DNA of 6,498 nt from Chloroflexota bacterium (GTDB lineage: Bacteria; Chloroflexota; Anaerolineae; Caldilineales; Caldilineaceae). The position numbers were made by a program, and so were the translations under genes. The stretch covers positions 1-6,498 of the forward strand of contig QEUW01000421.1 in the NCBI GenBank assembly GCA_003577005.1, read 5' to 3'. The notes under the pieces were generated by a model. The model was not told the origin of the DNA, made no database searches, and worked only from the letters and a program-made list of their open reading frames with translations. Shown here one piece after another: positions 1-6,400 of this stretch. How positions within the stretch are numbered: the first letter of the stretch is position 1; every line of letters starts with the position of its first letter.

Positions 1-1580
1 ACATCGTCGTCGGTGACGGTGACGGTGATGGGGTTGAGCGCCAGCCCGTTGTAGTTGGCATCGGCGCTGCTGGCGACGCCTTGCACCATGCACGTCTGTG
101 TTCCATCATCCACACTGTCGTTGACGGGCGTAACGGTGACAGGGAGACCGGTCTGCCAGTTGTCGCTGTTGAGGACGACGCTCACCGGCACAGTGCATTG
201 GTTCGGGTGGCTGGTGCTCAGGTTGATGGTCACGGGCGCAGCCGGCGCGGTCGCGAGCCTGAGCTGGAAGGCAGCCGTGGTGTTGGGCTCGCCGATGGTC
301 AGGCTGATGGGCAGCCCCAGGAGGGCTGGGGCATCGTTGTCGGCGATGGTCGCCGTCACCGCGGCGATGACGATGCCGTCGTAACCGGCGTCGGGGCTCG
401 TGGCCGTGTGGGTAATGACCCCAGTGTGCAGACCTTCCACCACAGGGTCATCGACCGCAGCCACCGTCACCGTCTGCGGCCTATCCCAGTCGGCTGATGT
501 GAAGGTCAGCGCCGCTGGGTCCACAGCCGTCTGCCCATCGGTCGCAATGGTGATGGCCACAGCCGCGCTGGGTTGGCTGGCGAGGGCGAGCTGGTAGGTG
601 GCCGTGTCCCCGCCTTCCGCCACGGTGACTGTCGTCGGCGTCACCGTCACACCGGGCGGAGCGACTGCCGTTTCTACCGTCCACTCGTGGCTGGCCGCTG
701 TCGAGTCCACATTGCCGGCAGCGTCGATGGCGCGCACCTGGAAGGTGTGGGCGCCGGTATTCAGCCCCGTGTATGTTTGTGGGCTGGTGCAGGGGGCAAA
801 GGCATCGCTGTCCAACTGGCACTCGAAGGTCAGGTTGGCGGCTGGCGTCACATGGTCAGAGCCCAAAAAGTGAAAAGAAGCCGTCGAATTATTGATGAGA
901 GCTTCTGGTCCGCTGGTGATAACGGTCTCTGGAGCTGTGAGATCGACGATCCAGTTGTAGCTGGCAGGTGAGGGATCCACATTGGTGCCGGCATCAATGG
1001 ATCTGACCAAGAGAATATGGAGCCCCTCTGACAATGCTTCAAAACGTTGTGGGCTGATGCACTCGACAAACTCACTATCATCCAGTGAACACTCGAAGTA
1101 GGCCACATCCGTACCGGTGTCTGTTCCACTAAAATCAAAGACAGCGAATATGTGATGGGTCGGATTGTCTGGTCCGCTGTCAATGGTCGTATCAGGTGGT
1201 ACCGTGTCGATGAGCCAGGTGTGGCTGATAAGCGGGCCAACGGTAGCGCCATCTGGATAGATGGTCTTCAAATGGAACGTGTGTTCACCATCGGGCAAGT
1301 CTGAATAGGTCTGCCCACTGATGCACTCCTCAAAACCGCCATCGTCCAGTTTGCACTCGAACGTGCTGCCATCCACGTTGCTACTAAAGATAAAGGCAGC
1401 TGTCGAAATGTTCACAGTGTTGTTTGGCGCACTCTCGATGATCGTGATAGGAGGGATGGTGCTTCCCAAAGCGCTCGAATGGTCTGCGCTGCTAAATATC
1501 CAGAGTAAGCAGGTAAACAGCGCTAAATAGAGCGTTCTCCGCAACATGACGATTGTTCTTACGTTGTTGTTTTTCTTCAT
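1..1580 (-). CDS. Secreted Ig-like/Calx-beta repeat protein (3' end outside window)
   Basis: This frame is open without a stop from about 1713 to the left edge, so 526 codons of a larger protein are visible. The chosen start (MKKNNN) has GGA 8 bases upstream; an in-frame ATG at 1547 (MLRRTLYL) is an alternative. Residues 13-32 form a signal peptide: two Arg, a hydrophobic core LYLALFTCLLWIF, then SSA as a likely cleavage site, with no lipobox. Three Ig-like repeats of about 85-90 residues follow (about 43-126, 127-213, 214-304). Each carries FEC-LD---F--C, with Cys pairs 76/86, 164/174 and 254/264, and repeats 2 and 3 have a VR-IDA-(G)NVD turn. Residues 311-416 and 417-526 are two Calx-beta-like domains with VTVAEGG, a DW/NW-PxTVT strand and an acidic DND/DDD end. 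The family suggests an exported surface adhesin or calcium-binding scaffold; the true role is unknown. Repeats 1 and 2 are less GC-rich than the rest. Confidence 0.85.
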   Translation of the reverse strand, partial: MKKNNNVRTIVMLRRTLYLALFTCLLWIFSSADHSSALGSTIPPITIIESAPNNTVNISTAAFIFSSNVDGSTFECKLDDGGFEECISGQTYSDLPDGEHTFHLKTIYPDGATVGPLISHTWLIDTVPPDTTIDSGPDNPTHHIFAVFDFSGTDTGTDVAYFECSLDDSEFVECISPQRFEALSEGLHILLVRSIDAGTNVDPSPASYNWIVDLTAPETVITSGPEALINNSTASFHFLGSDHVTPAANLTFECQLDSDAFAPCTSPQTYTGLNTGAHTFQVRAIDAAGNVDSTAASHEWTVETAVAPPGVTVTPTTVTVAEGGDTATYQLALASQPSAAVAITIATDGQTAVDPAALTFTSADWDRPQTVTVAAVDDPVVEGLHTGVITHTATSPDAGYDGIVIAAVTATIADNDAPALLGLPISLTIGEPNTTAAFQLRLATAPAAPVTINLSTSHPNQCTVPVSVVLNSDNWQTGLPVTVTPVNDSVDDGTQTCMVQGVASSADANYNGLALNPITVTVTDDD

Positions 1581-1756
1581 ATGAATATTCCGCACAAACG
1601 ACTTTGAAGCTACTTCCTTGATTGATTGGCCAGCGCCCGCTGGTATAGCGTTCTCGAATCTGATTGGTCTGCGTAATCTGGCTATGTATAAGTCGTGTGC
1701 AATAGAGGGTTGTTTCTATACGAACCGAACATGAGTTGGGCGCAACAAAAGCACCC

Positions 1757-1788
1757 CAACCTGTGTGGATATACGAGTCCACAGGTTG
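1757..1788. repeat. Inverted repeat / hairpin, 9-bp perfect arms
   Basis: The arms caacctgtg (1757-1765) and cacaggttg (1780-1788) are perfect reverse complements around a 14-base loop. An alternative fold adds the pair tgga/tcca with a 2-base bulge, giving an 11-bp stem with an 8-base loop. It lies about 180 bases upstream of the secreted-protein start. No clear T-run follows immediately on either strand, so a leader structure or protein-binding site is as likely as a terminator. Confidence 0.55.
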
Positions 1789-1913
1789 ATGGTCCAGCTT
1801 ATTGAATGGCATCAGGGTGGCGATGAAACGACGATGGCGAGCTTTGCCACGCTAAACAAAAACAGAGGTTGAAAGGCTGGCTATTTTTCACCCAGCATAT
1901 CACAGCTTTTGAG

Positions 1914-1978
1914 GGTTCGGTCTTGCACTATCCTTACATTTTTTGCTTGTCCGTAAAGTAGCAATACAAGATCGAACC
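1914..1978. repeat. Imperfect 12-bp inverted repeat
   Basis: The arms ggttcggtcttg (1914-1925) and caagatcgaacc (1967-1978) are reverse complements at 11 of 12 positions, around a 41-base AT-rich spacer with a run of T at 1939-1944. It could be the remnant ends of a small non-coding mobile element or a weak transcript-end structure. The GGTTCGA core recalls a tRNA T-arm, but no flanking stem forms. Confidence 0.4.
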
Positions 1979-2112
1979 TGCGGATTTGCGGTGTTTCGGC
2001 TAGATTTTTACCGCAATAGCAGCCCACCGATATATGATTGCAGGTAGGGACCGCCTGTGCCAGGTTTCTGGGGAGTGAGCAGTGTATGACAGTATGTTAG
2101 GGGTATCGAACT

Positions 2113-3219
2113 TCAATCCGGGAAGACAATCACGCCGCGGGCGACAGCGCCGGCCTCCATATCGGCAAAGGCCTGGGGCAGGTCATCCAGCCCATAGCGT
2201 TTGGTGACCAGGTCATCGACCGGCAGGCGACCGGCGCGATAGAGTTCCACCAGCCGCGGCAGATCGACATGGGGTTTGGCCGAGCCAAAAAAGGAGCCGA
2301 GCAGCCGCTTGTTCTGCGCGATAAGCGGGCCTGCCGGGATGGGGACATCGCTCTTGAGCGCGTGCATGCCCATGACCGTAGCCGTCCCGCCGGGACGCAC
2401 GGCTTTGAGCGCCTGGCTGATCGTTCCCGCTGCGCCTACACTGTCGAAGACGTAGTCGGGGCCAAGACGGGTGAGCGCGCGCAACGCTTCCACGGCATCC
2501 ACCTCACGGGCGTTGATGGTATGGGTGGCGCCTAGCTTACGGGCGAATTCTAGCTTGCTCTCAAAGACATCGACAGCGATGATAGGGTTGCAGCCGGCCA
2601 ACTTGCACCCCATAATGGCGCTCAGCCCTACGCCGCCACAGCCGATGACCGCGGCCGAGCTGCCAGGTTGGGCGCCAGCCGTGTTGATCACCGCACCGGC
2701 GCCAGTGACGATGGCACACCCGATAAGCGCACCTACCTCGAACGGCACATCTTCGGCAATGGGGATGGCGCTGGCTTCGTCGATGACAGCGTACTCGGCC
2801 ATGGTCGCCGCGCTGAGATAGTGTTTGAGCGTGACGCCGTCGAGGGTCTTCAGGCGAGTCGTGCCGTCGGGGAGGAGGGCAACCAGCGTGGTGGAGCTCA
2901 GACGTTCGCACAGGTTGGGCTGGCCGCGAAGACAGGTAGGACAGTGGTTGCAGGAAGGTACCCAGTTGACGAGGACACGGTCGCCTGCTTTGACGCGGGT
3001 CACCGCCGAGCCAACCGCCTCGACGACACCAGCCCCCTCATGGCCGAGCACCAGCGGCGGCTGGGCGCGCAACTCACCTCGATAGGTGTGCAGGTCCGAA
3101 TGGCAGACCCCGGCTGCATGGATGCGGACGAGCACCTCGTGATCCTTTGGGGGGTCCAGGGTTACATCTTCGATAGTCAATTGGTTGATTTCGCGGACAA
3201 CGGCAGCCCGGATCTTCAT
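2113..3219 (-). CDS. Zinc-dependent medium-chain alcohol dehydrogenase, NAD-type
   Basis: A 368-residue protein of the medium-chain dehydrogenase/reductase superfamily, of normal length. It should oxidise an alcohol reversibly to the aldehyde or ketone in the cytosol. Catalytic zinc ligands are Cys39 (GVCHSDLH), His60 (GHE) and Cys168 (IGCAIVTG). The structural zinc loop has Cys90, Cys93, Cys96 and Cys104. The Rossmann fold has IGCGGVG at 192-198 and Asp217 at the end of the second strand, which favours NAD over NADP. The stretch 106-140 between the structural zinc and MAEYAV fits the class I/III ADH-like branch rather than short sorbitol or threonine dehydrogenases. GAGG lies 9 bases before the ATG, supporting this start. 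It is the third gene of the minus-strand cluster, about 120 bases after the preceding gene with a heptamer hairpin between. The substrate cannot be read from sequence; context suggests a sugar-derived alcohol or aldonate intermediate. Confidence 0.93.
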   Translation of the reverse strand: MKIRAAVVREINQLTIEDVTLDPPKDHEVLVRIHAAGVCHSDLHTYRGELRAQPPLVLGHEGAGVVEAVGSAVTRVKAGDRVLVNWVPSCNHCPTCLRGQPNLCERLSSTTLVALLPDGTTRLKTLDGVTLKHYLSAATMAEYAVIDEASAIPIAEDVPFEVGALIGCAIVTGAGAVINTAGAQPGSSAAVIGCGGVGLSAIMGCKLAGCNPIIAVDVFESKLEFARKLGATHTINAREVDAVEALRALTRLGPDYVFDSVGAAGTISQALKAVRPGGTATVMGMHALKSDVPIPAGPLIAQNKRLLGSFFGSAKPHVDLPRLVELYRAGRLPVDDLVTKRYGLDDLPQAFADMEAGAVARGVIVFPD

Positions 3220-3228
3220 TTTGCCTTA

Positions 3229-3232
3229 CCTC
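3229..3232 (-). promoter_or_regulatory. Shine-Dalgarno of the alcohol dehydrogenase
   Basis: GAGG on the minus strand lies 9 bases upstream of the ATG at 3219 and supports that start. This site lies outside the upstream heptamer inverted repeat, so the hairpin would not bury it. Confidence 0.6.
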
Positions 3233-3248
3233 GTAACGAGATCGGTGT

Positions 3249-3342
3249 TGACAATTGTTAATGGCCAATTGTCAATGGTCAATGAGAATCATCCGCCCGG
3301 CGCGTTAACCATTGACCATTGACAATTGACCGTTGACAATTA
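3249..3342. repeat. Heptamer (ATTGACC/ATTGACA-type) inverted array
   Basis: The right half reads as head-to-tail heptamers attgacc, attgaca, attgacc, gttgaca (3311-3338). The left half holds the same heptamers in opposite orientation (attgtca, atggtca). The core is a perfect 18-bp inverted repeat: caattgtcaatggtcaat (3266-3283) with its exact complement at 3311-3328. With three mismatches the arms extend to 31 bp (3253-3283 and 3311-3341), leaving a GC-rich 27-base loop. The right arm reaches into the stop codon of the upstream gene. Similar short heptamer repeats are known between genes of cyanobacteria and Chloroflexota. In the cluster transcript it would form a strong hairpin able to stabilise or attenuate RNA ahead of the dehydrogenase. 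The array also contains exact TTGACA hexamers, so a secondary promoter is possible. Confidence 0.85.
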
Positions 3343-4287
3343 AAGCTCTTTCGCCATGCGCAACACGTCGACTGCCTTGGACCATGCCAGTGGCGGGTTG
3401 TCGCAAGTCTCCTTTGTCCCGATCTGTCCCTCCCAGGCCCACACATAGAAAGCATCGGGCTGTTGGCGCACCATGATCTCGCCCTGTTGGCGGACCCGAT
3501 CTTCGCGACCGGCTTTTACTCGCCAGCACTCCAGCCACTCATGGTGGGCTTTGCCGTGTTCTTTGCAGAGCGCCGCCATTCGCTGGATGATGGGCGCCAT
3601 GTCAGCCAGATCGCGGTCGTTATTGGTCCAGTAGATGTCGGTGCCCAGGTTATCGAGCGAACTGATCTGGGCGGCGGCCTCCCAGAGGGCGTCATCGTGG
3701 GGCATGAGACAACAGAAGGTCTCGAGTTGTGGGTGGTTGGCCTTGCAATAGTCGGCGACGGTGCGGACATAGTCGATCACACAGCGCTGGCGAAACGCTT
3801 CTTGGATTTCATCGCTAGCTGTGTGCAGGTCGGCCTGGTACCACTCGTCGAATTTGGCCCTGCAGGCGGCGCAGAAACAGTCACGCAACGGTGTCGGTTC
3901 ATCGACGAAGTAGCCTTCGTAGCCTGCTTCAGCGGCGACATCGATCATCTCCTGGATGCGGCGTACGGAGAGCGGGTTGACATAGCACCCTTCCTTCCAG
4001 TGCGAGCCATCGCGGCGCACCTGGAAACATTCGGGGTGTTCGAGCAGAAAGTGGCTCTGCCGGCCACCGCCAAAGAGGTTGAGCGCACCCCAGAAGATGA
4101 TCAGCGGGCGGATGCCGTGCTCTCTGGCGATCTGCGGGGTGAACTTGACTTTGCCCGGAAACCAAAGAAAGTCGTTCTCCTGGCAACAGACAAAGATCTC
4201 GTCCAGTTGCACCTCCTGCATGGCGCGCAGGTCGGTGGCAATGTGTTTGGGATTGTGATGGCTCATGTACGAAACGCCGGTACGCAT
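3340..4287 (-). CDS. Glycosidase-like TIM-barrel protein of unknown function with CxCxxC motif
   Basis: A 315-residue protein that I cannot assign to a named family. Its start is set by AGGAGG just upstream of the ATG at 4287; an ATG at 4347 would overlap the previous gene by 52 bases and has no comparable site. The pattern suggests a TIM barrel: short hydrophobic strands (EIFVCC 30-35, PLIIFWG 61-67, GYFVDEP 125-131, TFCCLM 190-195, NLGTDIYW 213-220, AFYVWAWEG 279-287) alternate with amphipathic helices. Asp129-Glu130 at the end of a strand, followed by Cys137, Cys139 and Cys142 (CFCAACRAKF), resembles the acid/base plus Cys cluster of some glycoside-hydrolase-like families; Glu253 (HHEWLECW) is a possible second carboxylate. 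No signal peptide is seen, so it should be cytosolic. It follows the dehydratase stop by 8 bases, implying translational coupling and a shared pathway. A sugar hydrolase, isomerase or lyase are all possible. Confidence 0.85.
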   Translation of the reverse strand: MRTGVSYMSHHNPKHIATDLRAMQEVQLDEIFVCCQENDFLWFPGKVKFTPQIAREHGIRPLIIFWGALNLFGGGRQSHFLLEHPECFQVRRDGSHWKEGCYVNPLSVRRIQEMIDVAAEAGYEGYFVDEPTPLRDCFCAACRAKFDEWYQADLHTASDEIQEAFRQRCVIDYVRTVADYCKANHPQLETFCCLMPHDDALWEAAAQISSLDNLGTDIYWTNNDRDLADMAPIIQRMAALCKEHGKAHHEWLECWRVKAGREDRVRQQGEIMVRQQPDAFYVWAWEGQIGTKETCDNPPLAWSKAVDVLRMAKEL

Positions 4288-4291
4288 CTTC

Positions 4292-4297
4292 CCTCCT
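4292..4297 (-). promoter_or_regulatory. Strong Shine-Dalgarno overlapping the dehydratase stop codon
   Basis: AGGAGG on the minus strand ends 4 bases before the ATG at 4287 and overlaps the TAG stop of the upstream dehydratase (4296-4298). It decides the start of the TIM-barrel gene and implies coupled translation of the two. Confidence 0.85.
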
Positions 4298-5438
4298 ATT
4301 GATAGGCCAGTGCGCCATCTTGTGTAAAGGTAAACGCGCGATGCCACGGTTTGAACGGATACTTTGCCAGCGCTTCTTCGTTGAGGTCGATACCGAGGCC
4401 GGGCTTTTCAGGGATTTCAAGATAGCCGTCCACTAACCGGACCGGCTCGTCCACAATCTCGCGGCGCGGGCCTTCGTCATCGGCGTGGTATTCGAGAATG
4501 AGGAAGTTATGCGTGCTGGCGGCAAAGTGAACGTTGACTGCTGTCGCCACCGGCCCGCACGGGTTGTGTGGCGCGACGGTGACATAGTGCGCATCGGCCA
4601 TGGCTGCAATCTTTTTCTGCTCCCACAGCCCACCGGCCACACAGATGTCGGGCTGGATGATGTTGACCGCTTGCAGGCCGAGCAACTCGCGGAACTCATA
4701 GCGGGTGTAGAGCATCTCACCGGTGGCCAGCGGCACATCGACCAGTTCGCGCAGCTTGGCCATCGCATCGCGATTCTCTGGGCGCAGCGGCTCTTCCACG
4801 AACATCGGGCGAAAGGGCGCCACGACCCTGCACAGCTCCACTGCGCGCGAGATCTCAAAGAGGCGAGCGTGAGGGTCGAGACCGATGTCGATGTCGTCAC
4901 CCACAGCCTCGCGTACGGCGACGACGCGCTTTTCGGTCTCGCGCAGAGCCTTGTTCCAGGGCATGGCCTGCCAGTTGGGCGGCAGCGGGCCGATCTTGAG
5001 GGCGGTGTAGCCATATTTCTCGATCAACCTGACAGCGTTGTCGGCCATCTCTTGCGGGTCGCGGCCGCCGGGGTTCTGATAGACGCGAATCTTGTCGCGG
5101 CACTTCCCACCCACCAACCGGTAGACAGGCAACCCGGCGGCCTTGCCAGCAATATCCCACAACGCGTGCTCGATGCCGCTGATGGCGGCGTTGAGCACCA
5201 TGCCACCGGGGAAGCGCGAACCGGCGTACATGAGCGTCCACAACCCCTCGATGTCGCGCGGGTCGCGGCCAATGAGCCAGCCTTCAAAGTCGCGGATGCA
5301 CTCGACAGTTGCTTTGTCTGGCCCGCACGAATAGGCTTCGCCGACGCCATAGATGCCTTCGTCGGTATGCACTTTGACGTAGGGAATGTTGCGGTGGCCG
5401 AGGTTGACCAGAAAGGTGTCGATCTTTGTGATTTTCAT
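4296..5438 (-). CDS. Enolase-superfamily sugar-acid dehydratase (D-galactonate dehydratase-like)
   Basis: A 380-residue member of the mandelate racemase/muconate lactonizing enzyme group, full length. These Mg-dependent cytosolic enzymes dehydrate aldonates to 2-keto-3-deoxy acids. The N-terminal capping domain (about 1-115, starting MKITKID as in E. coli DgoD) precedes the barrel. By alignment from memory with DgoD, the metal ligands are Asp188 (GLDPHARL), Glu215 (VEEPLRPEN) and Glu241 (ATGEML). The catalytic pair is His190, in the DxH motif, and His291 (APHNPCGP). All are present, so it should be active. The 140-165 loop (GPLPPNWQAMPWNKAL) is typical of the dehydratase branch. Specificity is not certain: galactonate is the nearest model, but arabinonate, rhamnonate, mannonate or another acid is possible. 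No good Shine-Dalgarno precedes the ATG. It is the first gene of the cluster and follows a plausible promoter at 5483-5512. Confidence 0.93.
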   Translation of the reverse strand: MKITKIDTFLVNLGHRNIPYVKVHTDEGIYGVGEAYSCGPDKATVECIRDFEGWLIGRDPRDIEGLWTLMYAGSRFPGGMVLNAAISGIEHALWDIAGKAAGLPVYRLVGGKCRDKIRVYQNPGGRDPQEMADNAVRLIEKYGYTALKIGPLPPNWQAMPWNKALRETEKRVVAVREAVGDDIDIGLDPHARLFEISRAVELCRVVAPFRPMFVEEPLRPENRDAMAKLRELVDVPLATGEMLYTRYEFRELLGLQAVNIIQPDICVAGGLWEQKKIAAMADAHYVTVAPHNPCGPVATAVNVHFAASTHNFLILEYHADDEGPRREIVDEPVRLVDGYLEIPEKPGLGIDLNEEALAKYPFKPWHRAFTFTQDGALAYQ

Positions 5439-5482
5439 CTTTGGTTCGGAATTGGTATGGGCAGGGATGATCGTCTGTTGAG

Positions 5483-5512
5483 ATTATGACATTGGCCGCC
5501 TGATTCTGCCAA
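5483..5512 (-). promoter_or_regulatory. Sigma70-type promoter for the dehydratase cluster
   Basis: On the minus strand TTGGCA (5507-5512, 5 of 6 consensus) and CATAAT (5483-5488, 5 of 6) are separated by 18 bases. Initiation near 5476 would give a leader of about 37 bases before the dehydratase ATG. This is pattern-based only. Confidence 0.5.
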
Positions 5513-5534
5513 TTCGACAACAGGATGGTTCAGC

Positions 5535-5544
5535 GTAGCGCTAC
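5535..5544. promoter_or_regulatory. Operator-like palindrome between divergent promoters
   Basis: gtagcgctac is a perfect 10-bp palindrome with a central CG step, as in LacI-family operators. The right side extends to CGCTACCA while the left side does not mirror it. A looser dyad, atggtt (5525-5530) and aaccat (5546-5551), surrounds it. It lies between the -35 elements of the two divergent promoters. LacI-type control of sugar catabolism would fit, but no regulator gene is in the window. Confidence 0.35.
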
Positions 5545-5552
5545 CAACCATT

Positions 5553-5580
5553 TTGCCACCGAACTTGAAAACGATACAAT
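5553..5580 (+). promoter_or_regulatory. Sigma70-type promoter for the transposase-like pseudogene
   Basis: TTGCCA (5553-5558, 5 of 6 consensus) and TACAAT (5575-5580, 5 of 6) are separated by 16 bases. Initiation near 5587 excludes the upstream ATG codons at 5525 and 5585 and supports translation from 5621. Confidence 0.55.
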
Positions 5581-5620
5581 AGGCATGGCATCAACGCAAG
5601 CAGACGACAGAGGCCGGTCC

Positions 5621-6400
5621 ATGCCTGGAGAGCGCACCGATTACGATAGCCCGTGGAAAGAAGTGCTCGAACGCTATTTTGAACCGTTTATGGCGTTTTT
5701 CTTTCCCCAAGCACATAGCGAAATCGACTGGAGTCGTGGCTATGAATTTCTGGATAAAGAGTTACAGCAGGTGGTGCGCGAAGCCGAAGTGGGCCGCCAA
5801 ATTGTCGATAAGTTGGGGAGGCGACATCCGCCTGCGTTTTCTGACGGTCAAGCTGTTGGATATTGCTGCCGAATGGAGTGCTCTGGAGCAAAACAAAAAT
5901 CCGTTCGCCGTGGTCGTGATGGCGCATATCCAGGCGCAAGCTACCCGCCGCAAACCCAAAGAGCGTCTGTTCTGGAAGCTCAATCTGGTCAAGGGTCTGT
6001 ACGAACGGGGCTATCGGCAGACAGATGTGCTGGAGTTGTTTCGTTTTATCGACTGGTTATCGACTGGCTCTTGGTGCTGCCCAAACGGTTGGAAGAGAGT
6101 TTTGTTGCTGAAATTACCAGCTATGAGGAGGCAAAGAAGATGCGCTACGTGACTAGTATCGAACGAAGAGCCATCGAACAGGGGATCGAACAGGGCCTAT
6201 TACAGAATGCCCGAGAGAGTGTACTTGAGGTTCTCGGGCTGCGCTTTCCCTCTCTTCCACAAGAACTGATTGACCAAATCTGTAATCTGTCTGACCTGGA
6301 ACGACTGAAGGCATTACACAGACTGGCAGTCGTAGCGGGCTCACTGGAAGAGTTCGAACAAGCTGCCGAGGCCGCTGACGATCAGAACCTATCCGAATAA
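5621..6400 (+). pseudogene. Rpn-family (PD-(D/E)XK, DUF4351-type) transposase-like gene, internally deleted and frameshifted
   Basis: The start at 5621 has GAGG 7 bases upstream and lies below the promoter; the protein then begins MPGERTDYDSPWKE, as in the family. Residues 1-65 match the conserved N-terminus (AFFFPQAH, DWSRGYEFLDKELQQ, ending at VDKL). At about 5813-5822 the homology jumps to the +1 frame (RLRFLTVKLLD, NPFAVVVMAH, LVKGLYERGY, ELFRFIDW). The span normally between VDKL and this point, which carries the nuclease core and an EVQ-type motif, is missing: roughly 70-75 codons from memory of the family. At 6048-6069 an 11-bp tandem duplication returns the homology to the first frame (LLVLPKRLEESF, YEEAKKMRYVTSIERRAIEQG), ending with the helical DUF4351-like tail. 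The original frame happens to lack stops, so a scrambled protein of 259 residues could still be made. The family is implicated in RecA-independent recombination; this copy must be nuclease-dead. Confidence 0.85.
6048..6069 (+). repeat. 11-bp tandem duplication inside the pseudogene
   Basis: atcgactggtt (6048-6058) is followed directly by atcgactggct (6059-6069), identical at 10 of 11 positions. Removing one copy joins FRFIDW to LLVLPKRLEESF in a single frame, as expected for the intact family. The repeat is therefore the frameshifting lesion, typical of replication slippage. Confidence 0.8.

Larger units (their letters stand above)
1581..2112. other. Long intergenic region without a convincing gene
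   Basis: This stretch separates the start of the secreted-protein gene from the end of the dehydrogenase gene. I see no recognisable protein and no tRNA or rRNA. A 106-codon minus-strand frame ending inside the secreted gene has no ribosome binding site and resembles nothing I know. The region is more AT-rich than the flanking genes. It must contain the promoter of the secreted-protein gene and the end of the dehydrogenase transcript, but I could not identify a convincing -35/-10 pair or a T-tailed terminator. Two inverted repeats are listed separately. Confidence 0.6.

Noticed and set aside
55..1252. Several open frames on both strands across the secreted-protein gene
   Set aside because: The only frame giving recognisable repeats (FEC-LD, VAEGG, DND) is the minus-strand one running to the window edge; the others are by-products of the repetitive GC-rich sequence.
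1492..1812. 106-codon minus-strand frame upstream of and overlapping the secreted-protein start
   Set aside because: It has no ribosome binding site, no recognisable domain, and overlaps the signal peptide coding region in a different frame.
1914..1985. Possible tRNA because of GGTTCGA-like T-arm cores
   Set aside because: Neither strand forms a 5-bp T-stem around the core, and no acceptor, D or anticodon arms can be placed.
3249..3342. CRISPR array
   Set aside because: The repeats are 7-bp units set head to tail or mirrored, without unique spacers of constant length, and no cas genes are nearby.
4288..4347. Upstream ATG at 4347 as start of the TIM-barrel gene
   Set aside because: It would overlap the dehydratase by 52 bases and add 20 residues unrelated to the barrel, whereas the ATG at 4287 has a near-perfect AGGAGG immediately upstream.
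3463..5489. Long plus-strand open frames (279 and 334 codons) opposite the TIM-barrel and dehydratase genes
   Set aside because: They are antisense shadows of well-supported minus-strand genes with conserved motifs, a common effect of GC-rich codon use, and show no family resemblance.
5813..6058. Programmed ribosomal frameshifting to join the two frames of the Rpn-type gene
   Set aside because: The first junction lacks the conserved nuclease core, which a slip cannot restore, and the second is explained by an 11-bp tandem duplication rather than a slippery site.
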